Source: Croceicoccus naphthovorans
GTDB lineage: Bacteria; Pseudomonadota; Alphaproteobacteria; Sphingomonadales; Sphingomonadaceae
DNA: 64,000 bases
Reading direction: 5' to 3'
NCBI RefSeq assembly: GCF_001028705.1
Contig: NZ_CP011771.1
Coordinates: 124,001 to 188,000, forward strand
The notes below the pieces were generated by a model that was given only the letters and a program-made list of their open reading frames with translations, had not been told where the DNA came from and searched no databases. The position numbers and the translations under genes are program-made. Of the stretch, positions 12,002 through 19,834 are shown in pieces (within the stretch, counting starts at the first letter, position 1; every line of letters starts with the position of its first letter).

Positions 12002-13668
12002 TTGCGCCATTTGAGCCAGTCATCCTGTGGCAGATCGGCTGCCGGGAGCCAGCGAACCTCGGCCCTCTCGATCCCGCCTTTCGCTTGGGGCGAGTGCGAT
12101 ACCCCTTCCCGCTCCCGGCGCTTGCGTTCCTGCCGACTGCTGGCCGTGCGCTGCCGGGCCGCGACGACTTCGCGCCGCGCAGCCTCGATATAACGCGCGG
12201 TCGCCGCCTGCGCGCCGTCAGCCTGGAACGCTGACCCTTCGCGCCGCAGGCGTTGCCGTTCGGTTTCCGATTCGGGCTCGCTGACGTCGGGATAGTGGCC
12301 CACCACTGGTAGGACGACGAACTGTCCGTCGATTTCGGCGTAAACCTCCTGCAACGTGCGCTCGTCGTGATGCACGGTAATCTGCTGGCCAATCCGGGGC
12401 GCGAGCACCGGGTGCCAATAGCGGCGATGCAGGATCTGCACACCATAGGCCTGCACGGTTCGCTGCCGCACGGGCAGGAACTGGCGGGTGAGATGCTCGA
12501 CATCGAGGCAGACCGGGACCAGCGGCAGATGGCCCGAAACCGCCATTTTCCAGGCCTGCGCGGGGCATTGTCCGCGCAATCCCTTGTGCGGCGCGTTGTG
12601 ATAGATGGCGATCTGCAACAGCAGCCAGCGCTCGAACTCCGCCAGGGTCATCGCCGCCGCCATGCCGGCATCGTAACCATCACGCTGGGTCACATTTCCT
12701 CCGGTCGCACCTGGCAGCAGGCGCATCCTGCCGACCATAGTGCCGATCAGCCGCTCGATGTGCCCGCCAAAGTGGGCCGGACCGCGCGGACGGATATCGG
12801 GATCGATACCATTGGCCAGGCAAGCACGCCGGAAGCTCTCGGCCCGGTGCGGAGCGGCGTGGTCGGCATGAAGCCGCCGGAATTGCCCATACATCGGGTA
12901 GGAAACATCGACGCCCAGTTCCTCAAGCAGCGGTTCCTTGGGCAACAGGGCATTAGCGACCGCCCGGCCGCAGCGGAAGATCGAGGGGTCCCCAAAACTC
13001 ACATAAAAGCCCAAAATACTGCGGGTCCAGACCTCCACCAGCAATGTGATCCACGGGCGCGCGAGTTCCTCGCGATGCTTGCTATCGACCAGAATCACAT
13101 CGGCGCGGGTGTGATCCATCTGGACCAGATCGAGCAAACCCTCGCTTCGATACTCGCCAGGATGCGGTTCATGGGCGCTTCGCTGCTTCGAGCCCATGCT
13201 CGATCGTGCCCGCTGCGGCTCCGAAATCTCCCCGATCAGGCGGATCAGTGTGCGTTCGCTCGGGACCACGCCCGGCGAGAAGCGGAACTCCCCATCCTCC
13301 GCAAGCAGCAATCCGTGGATTTCGCGGGCCGCCAAGGCCGCCGTTGGCGGCGGCTTTGCCAGGAATATCTCATGGGTGAGCCGCTCGATTGCCGCTTTTA
13401 CGGGCGCGGCGATGCGGTGGCTGCCAATCCGGGGGCCGCGCGGTGTCGGAGCGAGGCTAGCGGCCACCGGGTTTGCGCGGAATCTTGCCGCCAACCGGCG
13501 TACCTGGCGCGCGCTGAGGCCTGATGCGGCTGAAACTTCGGCGATGACCTGTGAGGACATCAATCCCTCGAGCGGAACATGTCGCCTGAAGATCGGATAG
13601 AGCTCGGCCCCTGTTGCCAGCGCCTCGGTTGAGATGGCCTTCGCCGACTGCGGCTTCCGCTCGATCAC
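11998..13668 (-). CDS. tniA: TniA/TnsB-like DDE transposase (Mu-type)
   Basis: A 556-residue transposase with an N-terminal helix-turn-helix region (SGLSARQVRRLAARFRA near residue 52) and an RNase H-like DDE core. The first Asp is probably in LLDLVQMDHTRADVILVD, the second in RRLHADHAAPHR, and the Glu in GGHIERLIGTMVGRM, followed by a Mu-transposase C-terminal beta-barrel. The GTG start at 13668 is preceded by GGGGAGG. It is first of the tniABQ operon. Length and motifs match the family. Confidence 0.88.
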   Translation of the reverse strand: MIERKPQSAKAISTEALATGAELYPIFRRHVPLEGLMSSQVIAEVSAASGLSARQVRRLAARFRANPVAASLAPTPRGPRIGSHRIAAPVKAAIERLTHEIFLAKPPPTAALAAREIHGLLLAEDGEFRFSPGVVPSERTLIRLIGEISEPQRARSSMGSKQRSAHEPHPGEYRSEGLLDLVQMDHTRADVILVDSKHREELARPWITLLVEVWTRSILGFYVSFGDPSIFRCGRAVANALLPKEPLLEELGVDVSYPMYGQFRRLHADHAAPHRAESFRRACLANGIDPDIRPRGPAHFGGHIERLIGTMVGRMRLLPGATGGNVTQRDGYDAGMAAAMTLAEFERWLLLQIAIYHNAPHKGLRGQCPAQAWKMAVSGHLPLVPVCLDVEHLTRQFLPVRQRTVQAYGVQILHRRYWHPVLAPRIGQQITVHHDERTLQEVYAEIDGQFVVLPVVGHYPDVSEPESETERQRLRREGSAFQADGAQAATARYIEAARREVVAARQRTASSRQERKRREREGVSHSPQAKGGIERAEVRWLPAADLPQDDWLKWRK

Positions 13669-13708
13669 CCGCCCTCCCCTGGCCGGAAATCGACCCGTTC
13701 GATGACAT

Positions 13709-13755
13709 CAATTCTGGCAGAGCGCCCGACATGTATTTCCGGCCTGCCAGAATTG
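13709..13755. repeat. 12-bp perfect inverted repeat at the tni right end
   Basis: CAATTCTGGCAG at 13709-13720 is matched by its complement CTGCCAGAATTG at 13744-13755 with a 23-base spacer. It lies between tniA and the presumed transposon end, where transposase-binding repeats or an operator are expected. Confidence 0.6.
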
Positions 13756-13800
13756 CTGCTCCCGGAATCGCCTTAATGCATTGATACTTAGTGCATAAAT

Positions 13801-13829
13801 TCGGTTGCCATAAACTTTGGCAGCCGACA
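13801..13829. repeat. Near-palindrome forming the presumed tni right terminus
   Basis: TCGGTTGCCA at 13801-13810 pairs with TGGCAGCCGA at 13818-13827 (9 of 10 positions), ending in CGACA. Read inward on the other strand it starts TGTCGGCTGCCA, like the ends of Tn7/Tn402-type elements. No duplicate of the flanking bases was identified elsewhere. Confidence 0.45.
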
Positions 13830-13830
13830 C

Positions 13831-14376
13831 CTGATCGAATGGCTCCGCCAGCTGCGCGAGGACGAGATCGACTTTCTCGAGGGCGGCAGCGAGGAGGTGG
13901 TGATCGAGGGCCGCGTGTTCCAGCGTTTTGCCGCGCGCGGGAGCGCCTGGGCCGCCTCGCTCGCCGCCGCGCTGCGCCCGCAGCTGTTCGCCCTGGGTGC
14001 GGCTCCACTGGCGCTCGCCGGGCTGGCGCCGCGCAGCATGTTCCGCGCCGAGCCCGAACACCCCCTCCCCGCCCTGCTGGGTAATGCGCTTGGCGTTGCC
14101 GCCAGTGACGTGGCAACGGACCTCGCCGCCGTCACGGCGATGGTTGCGCGCGGGGAAGCATGTCTCGCGGGCCTCTACGCATCGTCGCAGGCGCCGGCGA
14201 TGTGGCAATTGATTGGTGGCCTCGGCCCGCTCACCCGCGCCGAACTGGCTCGGGCGCTCGGCGTGACCCGGCGCACCGCCTCACAAGCCGCCCAGGCGCT
14301 CGCGAAGGCCGATCTGGCGATCTTGCGCCCCGGAGATCATGCGCTGGCCCCCAAACGCCCCAAGATGGCCTCCTGA
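13831..14376 (+). pseudogene. 5'-truncated gene with C-terminal HTH, cut by the tni element
   Basis: The frame is open from just after a TAG at 13789-13791. It looks like protein from about 13831 (LIEWLRQLREDEIDFLEGGSEEVV) to the TGA ending at 14376, with no ATG before a GTG at 13897. The C-terminus holds a clear helix-turn-helix, LTRAELARALGVTRRTASQAAQALAKADL, similar to the end of the protein at 9229-10263. I read it as the C-terminal 180 or so residues of a regulator-like gene whose 5' part was removed by transposon insertion. Expression from a GTG is possible. Confidence 0.6.
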
Positions 14377-14389
14377 GGTCTTCCCGCGG

Positions 14390-14559
14390 CTAGAAAGAGA
14401 CTTCACGGTACGCCACGTCGATCCGCTTGGGCGCGGACGACCGGTGACGCAGCAGCCGGCGGGTAAAACGCGATGCCTCGTCCTCGCTCGCAAACGAGAC
14501 CGCCCTCCCCTGCCCGCGCGATCCGATCCGGCCCCAGGCGATTTGTGACGCAACTAACG
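14390..14559 (-). pseudogene. WGR-domain protein remnant
   Basis: A short frame without ATG reads ASQIAWGRIGSRGQGRAV, then SFASEDEASRFTRRLLRH, and ends KRIDVAYREVSF at a TAG (14390-14392). The A-WGRIG-S-G sequence followed by a helix and a Y-RE end is the pattern of the small WGR nucleic-acid-binding domain. The conserved N-terminal strand is missing, so this is a 5'-truncated remnant. It is convergent with the preceding fragment. Confidence 0.5.
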
Positions 14560-14581
14560 GACCCAATGACGCCCCAAAAGG

Positions 14582-15562
14582 TCAGGACGTCAGGATAGCC
14601 TCTATGGCCTTCAACACTTCAGTTGCCGAAGCGCCGCTACGCGCGGGCACCTTGAAGGTATATCCGCTTCTTGCAGAATGGGCATAGCGCAAGATCACTT
14701 TGCCAGCGGCACCCTTCACTTCGACCTCGCCGCCAGCAGGCTTTGCAGGAGCGACAGTTGCCCGAATAAGGCGCTTTGCGACTTCGGGAGCGGGCAAAGC
14801 CGTTCCCAGATCGTCGCGCTCAGCAACAATGGCCATGCTTTCTGCGACCATCAAGTCCAGAGTGCGCTTCTCTGAAGTGAGTGGCTTAATGTCTCTTGCG
14901 ATGCGGACGGTGATGCCATGCGTGTCGGGAAAGGCATTCACTATCTCTGCTGGCAACCGCGCCACATCGAGCAGACGGCTGAGCCATGAGCGCGAAATCT
15001 TCAGATGCTCTGCCATTTCACTCTGGTTGGAATCGTAGAACTCCTCCAGCGCCCGTGAATACTCCTTCGCCCGTTCCCAGTCTGAGATGTCTTTGCGCGA
15101 CCGGTTCTCGATGTCCGAAACCCTGAACGCTTCCTCGTCGGAAACGTTTTGGATCGTGACGAGGTATTCATATTCCGGGTGATGATGCTCGCGGAGCCAT
15201 TGAACGGTCCACCATCGCCTTACGCCCGCTATGATTTCGAAGTCGTAGTCTGGGTCATCCTTGAGGCGGCGCACGATCGCGGGAATGCGCTGCTTCTTAG
15301 CGGAGAGGAATGCGTCAATGAGATCGCGGCAACTCTCTTCGTTCAAGTGGTCCAGATCGCGGTTGTGCAGACGCCAGGGACGACAGCGAGCTGGGTCGAC
15401 CCACTCGGTGCGATCCGTGACGACTTTACCGGCGGCAATTCTCGCAAGGCTCTGACTACGGCTCGCCATAATGCTTTCCGATGGCGCAGGGCTGCCGACG
15501 TCGATCTCGTCGTCGAGCCCCTCTGTCAAACTGCTGCCGAAGCCTCGGTTACCCTTTGCCAT
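14582..15562 (-). CDS. parB: ParB/RepB-family plasmid partition protein
   Basis: A 326-residue centromere-binding protein. The ParB N-terminal nuclease-like domain is at about residues 55-155 (IIAGVRRWWTVQWL carries the GxRR box; VSDIENRSRKDISDWERA is the partner motif). A helix-turn-helix follows (QSEMAEHLKISRSWLSRLLDVARLP). The C-terminal region is probably for dimerisation. It lies downstream of parA on the same strand, separated by 230 bases that hold the parS-like palindromes, which it should bind. The start is the ATG at 15562. Replicon maintenance is the likely role. Confidence 0.92.
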   Translation of the reverse strand: MAKGNRGFGSSLTEGLDDEIDVGSPAPSESIMASRSQSLARIAAGKVVTDRTEWVDPARCRPWRLHNRDLDHLNEESCRDLIDAFLSAKKQRIPAIVRRLKDDPDYDFEIIAGVRRWWTVQWLREHHHPEYEYLVTIQNVSDEEAFRVSDIENRSRKDISDWERAKEYSRALEEFYDSNQSEMAEHLKISRSWLSRLLDVARLPAEIVNAFPDTHGITVRIARDIKPLTSEKRTLDLMVAESMAIVAERDDLGTALPAPEVAKRLIRATVAPAKPAGGEVEVKGAAGKVILRYAHSARSGYTFKVPARSGASATEVLKAIEAILTS

Positions 15563-15599
15563 CGCCTACTCCAAACCTTTCAAATCACATTTGTCGGCC

Positions 15600-15623
15600 G
15601 CTTGTTGCCACGTGGCAACAAGC
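15600..15623. promoter_or_regulatory. parS-like palindrome, copy 1 (24-bp perfect symmetry)
   Basis: The core GTTGCCACGTGGCAAC (15604-15619) is flanked by four more symmetric bases on each side, making a 24-bp perfect palindrome. The central CACGTG recalls the canonical parS core. It lies 38 bases upstream of the parB start. Confidence 0.85.
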
Positions 15624-15660
15624 CCTGTCCGCGCCTCGCTTTCACCCTGATTCTTGGTAC

Positions 15661-15676
15661 GTTGCCACGTGGCAAC
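15661..15676. promoter_or_regulatory. parS-like palindrome, copy 2
   Basis: A second perfect copy of GTTGCCACGTGGCAAC, 57 bases to the right of the first core. Confidence 0.85.
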
Positions 15677-15772
15677 ATCCCTCGTTCAGCCAATAAAATC
15701 TCGCGCTATCGCACCAATCGAGTCTCTCGAAAAATGATCTTAGTCGTTGTATTTTAACTGTATTATCCCGTT

Positions 15773-15788
15773 GTTGCCACGTGGCAAC
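15773..15788. promoter_or_regulatory. parS-like palindrome, copy 3
   Basis: A third perfect copy of the 16-bp palindrome, 112 bases from copy 2 and 4 bases beyond the parA stop codon. Confidence 0.85.
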
Positions 15789-15792
15789 GGCC

Positions 15793-16998
15793 CTAGACCG
15801 CCTCACCTGCTCTGCTCGCCCAGGACCTAATGACATCCGCCTCGATTTCTCTGCAAACATCGCTTAAATACTTCACACACCGGTTGTGAACCTCGTGGGA
15901 CGTCACAGGTCGATCAAGTTCAAAGACTGTCTTCATGCGCGAGCTGGCATTGTCGATTTCTGCGCTGGTCTTGAGGACAGAAGTCGCCATCGAACCACCG
16001 AAGACCTGCCGCATCATCGAGAGAATTTCGCGGTGCATGGACTTGCTTTCATCTACCCTGCTGCCAACGAGGCGGATGAAGTTGTAGGCAGGCTTCACCC
16101 GCTTCGCGAGCTGCTCGAGCTGCTTCATCGTTGTACGCGCCATGTCGATAAACGACACGGTCGATGCGAAGTCGATGACGCTCGGCGGTACAGGAATTAC
16201 CATCGCATTAGCCGCCTGCAGCACTGCCATCGAAACCATGCCAAGTGCCGGAGGCGGATCCATGATGACGATGTCGTAGTCATCGACGACCGTATCGATG
16301 GCTTCGGCAATCAGGTCGATGATGTCGAAGTTCTGATTTTGTGCCAGGTAGCCCGCGATCTCGTATTCTAGATTATAGAGCTTGAGATTGGCGGGGATCA
16401 GGTCGAGCCCGAAAAAGTGCGTCTTCCGGATGATCGAGCGAACGCCCAACAGTTCAGGATTATGGAAGTGACCGTAGAGGGTATCATCCTCGGTCAGATC
16501 GACATCCGGCCGATAGCCAAACATCATTGTCGAACTGGCCTGGCTGTCGCAGTCGATAAACAGAACCCTGTAGCCGTGAATCGCAAAGTGCTGTGCGAGG
16601 TGGAGGGCCACGGTCGACTTACCCACGCCCCCTTTGAAGTTCGAGACGGAGATGACCGCCGGGGTGTCCGTCGGTGCGCGCCACGGGCGAGTGCCAAATA
16701 CGGCACGCATATGATCCAGTTCTTCCAATGAGTACTGGACCCGGTGGCCAGAAGCGGTTCGGTCGCGCTGGGGAAGACGACCATCTCGCTCAGCTTCGCG
16801 AATTGCAGACGCTGTTCGCCCCACAAGGGAGGCTGCTTTCGAAATGGAATACGACGGGCCAACCTTTTGCCCGGTCTCCGGATCGAGCGCACCGTCACGA
16901 ATACGCTTCAGGATGGTGAGGGCCTTGCGGTGTAGGTTGCCAAGGCCGTCTTCCAAGAGTTCATCGGGTTGTGCGTCGAGCGCTGCGTCGGTAGCCAT
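15793..16998 (-). CDS. parA: ParA/RepA-type partition ATPase
   Basis: A 401-residue Walker-type ATPase that positions plasmid copies with ParB. An N-terminal HTH of MerR-like type (YSISKAASLVGRTASAIREAERDG, about residues 55-80) precedes the deviant Walker A KGGVGKST near residue 136. Switch regions follow (FIDCDSQASST and VIMDPPPALGM). The N-terminal DNA-binding domain marks a type Ia ParA that usually autorepresses its operon. The ATG at 16998 is preferred; an upstream TTG would add 19 residues. It is divergent from repA across the iteron region. Confidence 0.93.
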   Translation of the reverse strand: MATDAALDAQPDELLEDGLGNLHRKALTILKRIRDGALDPETGQKVGPSYSISKAASLVGRTASAIREAERDGRLPQRDRTASGHRVQYSLEELDHMRAVFGTRPWRAPTDTPAVISVSNFKGGVGKSTVALHLAQHFAIHGYRVLFIDCDSQASSTMMFGYRPDVDLTEDDTLYGHFHNPELLGVRSIIRKTHFFGLDLIPANLKLYNLEYEIAGYLAQNQNFDIIDLIAEAIDTVVDDYDIVIMDPPPALGMVSMAVLQAANAMVIPVPPSVIDFASTVSFIDMARTTMKQLEQLAKRVKPAYNFIRLVGSRVDESKSMHREILSMMRQVFGGSMATSVLKTSAEIDNASSRMKTVFELDRPVTSHEVHNRCVKYLSDVCREIEADVIRSWASRAGEAV

Positions 16999-17081
16999 GA
17001 TCACCGCTTTGTGAGATTGAGGGCGCCAATTAGCACTCTTGGCAGTTTTGCGCAAACTTCGGCCACCAACCTTACAAATTC

Positions 17082-17432
17082 ACCGATGATCTCCGTGCCT
17101 TTTTGCGAATCAGGAGTCAGCCCGATGCAGCACGTAGTGGTTCAGACCGATGAAGCCGGGTCTAGGGAAGGGGGCCAGCAGGCGACATTCCAATAGTCAG
17201 CTGAGCGCCCCGATGGCCGGATTGATCGCGCTGTGGACAACAACCGATGATCTCGGTGCAAGCCGATGAATTCAGTGCGTTTCCCCGATGATCTCGGTTC
17301 CCTTTGGACCGATGATCTCGGAGCCCATACCTACTAAAGGAATCTCCTAGAAAAACCGATTCGCGAATCGCTTTTTTTAAAATTGAGATTGGATTTGGTT
17401 TCGCCCCGCCAAACCGCTCCGAGATCATCGGG
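17082..17432. repeat. Iterons and probable origin of replication between parA and repA
   Basis: The consensus ACCGATGATCTCGGT recurs here. Close direct copies are at 17082-17096, 17243-17257, 17284-17298 and 17308-17322, with weaker copies at about 17145 and 17262. An inverted copy (TCCGAGATCATCGGG) is at 17418-17432. A short AT-rich stretch with TTTTTTTAAAATTGAG lies at 17370-17390, suitable for strand opening. Further copies lie inside repA (18566-18580, inverted, exact), just after repA (18857-18871) and in a distant gene (63015-63029). Iterons beside repA mark the replication origin and handle copy control. Confidence 0.85.
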
Positions 17433-17552
17433 CAACTTGGAGGTTTTAGGCCCGGAATCCCGTCGAAACTGCCAATGGCCTTGCTTTCGAAGCTCAAACC
17501 TGTTGTTTAATGACCAACCCGAGGCTCCAATGAGTCGGGAAGGGACGGTTCA

Positions 17553-18857
17553 ATGAGCGGAGACACACTGCGTCCAATCGGACATCAATACGCCCTAGCA
17601 ATGCTAGGCGGCGGTGAAGAGCGGGTCCGCTCCCTCGCGCAGTCTGCCGGCACTCAGCTCACGATGGATGCCTTCCTACGTGTCCAGGACGAAGAACCCG
17701 TTCCGGCATTTCTGCATTCCGCATTGTGCGCCATGTCGCTTCCGACCAAGCGTCCGAAGGACGATACTCTACCGATTCTTCGCGAAGACGGAAAATATGC
17801 ACTGGCCATCAATCCACGACCAGTTCTCCAGACGGTCGACGGTAAGCCCGTACTACGAAGCGTTGGTGTGCCCTATGGAGCTTATCCACGCGTTGCGCTG
17901 ATCTATCTGCTTTCGCAGGCCGTCACCAAGCGATCGCGAGACGTGTACTTGGGCCGTAATTTCACGGAATGGATGCGTCGACTTGGCTACCAGACCGTCT
18001 CTTATGGCCCACGGGGAACTGCCAATCTGATGCGCGAGCAAGTCGACCGACTGCTTGCGTGTGAATGGCAAATTCGTTGGGAAGGCAACGACGCCGGCGA
18101 CAACGCATTCGCCGTACGAGACGTAAAGATTTCAAACGAATACGCAGGATCTCTGGAAAAAAATGGCGCGTTTGCCCGCGAAATTCGGATGTCCGAGGCG
18201 TTCTATAGTCACCTTATCGACCACGCCGTTCCGTTGAACGAGATTGCAATCCGTGAGCTCAAGGGCACGCCCACAGCTCTCGATCTCTATACCTACCTTG
18301 CGTATAGACTCCCGCGTATCAGCAGCGATCGAGGCCAGGTGATATCTTGGGACCAGTTGGCCAAGCACTTGGGGAACGACGCCGATAGCAAGCGCTTCCG
18401 CCAGACCGTGCGCGAAACAATGCAATTGGTCTCCGCTGTCTACCCGAACGCTGACGTCGATTTCAGCGGCAGGAAGGTAGTGCTCCGGCCTTCGCCGGCA
18501 CCTTTAGAGCGGAAGCTCGTTGGCCCGCACTTGCGGTTGCTGGGCGCTCCGGCCCCGGAAACCGCACCGAGATCATCGGTCGCCAAAGCTCCTCGGTCGA
18601 CTGTTCGGGACATCAAGGTCTCCGAGCCCGTATTCCCTTTCCCAGCAGGCAGCCTGACCTATGGCGAAAGGGAAACTAAGTTCCGAGCAATCGGGCTTGA
18701 GAAGGGTAAGCCCTGGTGCGTCGACACCATGGCGAACGCATTCCGCACCGGCTTTCCCGGTATCAAACAAGAGCGGACCGATGCGGAGTGGCTGAGAGTC
18801 TGGGAATCCTTTGTCATTCGTTATGCCGAGCGACGCGCAAATTCGGATGCCGGCTGA
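17553..18857 (+). CDS. repA: Plasmid replication initiator RepA
   Basis: A 434-residue initiator of the 'plasmid encoded RepA' family common on sphingomonad and other alphaproteobacterial plasmids. Recognisable stretches include VPYGAYPRVALIYLLSQAV near residue 105, then FTEWMRRLGYQTV and LKGTPTALDLYTYLAYRLPRI near residue 240, which is likely part of the winged-helix DNA-binding fold. It should bind the iterons upstream. The ATG at 17553 follows GGGAAGGGACGG. The gene itself contains an exact inverted iteron near codon 340, and another follows the stop codon. It is divergent from parA. Confidence 0.93.
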   Translation: MSGDTLRPIGHQYALAMLGGGEERVRSLAQSAGTQLTMDAFLRVQDEEPVPAFLHSALCAMSLPTKRPKDDTLPILREDGKYALAINPRPVLQTVDGKPVLRSVGVPYGAYPRVALIYLLSQAVTKRSRDVYLGRNFTEWMRRLGYQTVSYGPRGTANLMREQVDRLLACEWQIRWEGNDAGDNAFAVRDVKISNEYAGSLEKNGAFAREIRMSEAFYSHLIDHAVPLNEIAIRELKGTPTALDLYTYLAYRLPRISSDRGQVISWDQLAKHLGNDADSKRFRQTVRETMQLVSAVYPNADVDFSGRKVVLRPSPAPLERKLVGPHLRLLGAPAPETAPRSSVAKAPRSTVRDIKVSEPVFPFPAGSLTYGERETKFRAIGLEKGKPWCVDTMANAFRTGFPGIKQERTDAEWLRVWESFVIRYAERRANSDAG

Positions 18858-18899
18858 CCGATGATTTCCGAGCACTTCGGTTAGGCTGAAGCGCAGGAC

Positions 18900-18933
18900 G
18901 AGGGGGAGGGGAGTAGGGTCGAACTGGGCAGTC
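18900..18933 (+). promoter_or_regulatory. Purine-rich leader tract (GGGGGAGGGGAG type)
   Basis: A GAGGGGGAGGGGAGTAGGG tract sits just before the Toprim gene start. It belongs to a set of similar leaders in this window (19775, 31476, 36293, 38421, 49271, 51319, 52651). Confidence 0.5.
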
Positions 18934-19776
18934 ATGCCCATCGTCAACAACAAACCCAGTCCGGACCTACGCAGCCTTGTTCGGCGCATCGGGGGCAATT
19001 GGTCCGGTAATACCGCGATGTGTCGGTGCCCTTGCCATGCCGACAGAACCCCATCTCTGTCCATCCGCCAAGGTGATCGAGCCATTCTCGTAACGTGCCA
19101 CGCAGGTTGCGACAGCCGGGACGTAATCAGAGCTCTTCGCCGCATCGCAGACCTGCCGACGGTCGATGCCTCTGGCATGACCCCCAGCTTCCAGCGCAGC
19201 ACTGGAATTCACCTCACTATCTGGCAAGCCGGTCGACCGATCGAAGGGACTTTGGCGGAGCGATATGTGCGAGGGGTGCGCCAGATCTGGGCACCACTCG
19301 AAGACCTGCGCTTTCACCCCCGGTGTCCACTAGGGCAGGGGAAGCTTGCGAGCTTCGAGCCGGCACTCCTCGTTGCGATGCGCAAGGCGGGCGCGATCGC
19401 CGCGATCCAGCGGATTTTCCTCGATCAGTTGACATCGACCTACACCGAGAAGCGCGTCCTCGGCCAGGCTATCGGCGCTGCATGGACCAACGGCCCGCCA
19501 GGCAAGACCATCGGCATCTGCGAGGGGTTCGAGACTGCGGCTGCCTATACGTCGCTCACGGGTATCCAGGCCTGGGCGACCATGGGCGCCAAACGCTTCC
19601 ACCAAGTCAACATCCCGGCCTCAGTCGAAACCATAATCCTGCTGGCCGACAACGACGCCGAAGGCAGGCGGGCGCGCGATCGGGCATCCGAATCCTACCG
19701 ACGCCCCGGCCTTGCTATCGAGACCGAATGGCCGCCGGGCCGCATGAACGACTGGGCGCAGCTTCTGAAGCGGTGA
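18934..19776 (+). CDS. CHC2 zinc-finger and Toprim-domain protein (primase-like)
   Basis: A 280-residue protein with a CHC2-type zinc finger, CRCPCHADRTPSLSI (about residues 30-44) followed by TCHAGCDSRDV (about 53-63), as in DnaG primases. The Toprim fold has the Glu motif GICEGFETAAA (about residue 192) and the Asp motif LLADNDAEGRRAR (about residue 240). No catalytic polymerase core is evident between them. Such proteins are common on plasmids and phages and may handle primer synthesis or DNA nicking during replication or transfer. The start at 18934 has a purine-rich upstream tract. It precedes the methylase/helicase gene and is probably expressed with it. Confidence 0.88.
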   Translation: MPIVNNKPSPDLRSLVRRIGGNWSGNTAMCRCPCHADRTPSLSIRQGDRAILVTCHAGCDSRDVIRALRRIADLPTVDASGMTPSFQRSTGIHLTIWQAGRPIEGTLAERYVRGVRQIWAPLEDLRFHPRCPLGQGKLASFEPALLVAMRKAGAIAAIQRIFLDQLTSTYTEKRVLGQAIGAAWTNGPPGKTIGICEGFETAAAYTSLTGIQAWATMGAKRFHQVNIPASVETIILLADNDAEGRRARDRASESYRRPGLAIETEWPPGRMNDWAQLLKR

Positions 19777-19834
19777 GGAGAGGGGGGCTGGAGCGGGCGT
19801 GCCGCTGATCGGCACGAGCTCAGGAGTTCACCGC
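19775..19834 (+). promoter_or_regulatory. Purine-rich leader with hairpin before the methylase/helicase gene
   Basis: The tract GAGGAGAGGGGGGCTGGAGC (19775-19794) is followed by a hairpin GTGCCGctgatCGGCAC and an AGGAG ribosome binding site before the ATG at 19835. Confidence 0.55.

Larger units (their letters stand above)
10260..13829 (-). mobile_element. Tn402/Tn5053-like tniABQ transposition module
   Basis: Three overlapping genes (tniA, tniB, tniQ) form a transposition module related to Tn5053/Tn402 and Tn7. On the right, the sequence ends in CAGCCGACA near 13829, which reads 5'-TGTCGG on the complementary strand, matching the TGT...ACA termini of this superfamily. Inverted copies of CTGCCAGAATT lie just inside, as expected for multiple transposase-binding sites. 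Immediately outside, an open frame starts without an initiation codon, as if truncated by the insertion. The left end was not found. It may lie left of tniQ or far to the left, which would make the czc operon cargo. Confidence 0.6.

Noticed and set aside
12367..13524. 385-residue open frame opposite tniA
   Set aside because: Complement of the DDE transposase gene; no protein-like composition.
15600..15790. CRISPR-like array in the parA-parB gap
   Set aside because: Three identical palindromes have unequal spacing (57 and 112 bases) and are fully symmetric, fitting parS sites and not CRISPR repeats.
17082..17432. CRISPR array among the iterons
   Set aside because: The repeats are 15-mers with irregular spacing, degenerate copies and one inverted copy beside repA, the pattern of iterons.
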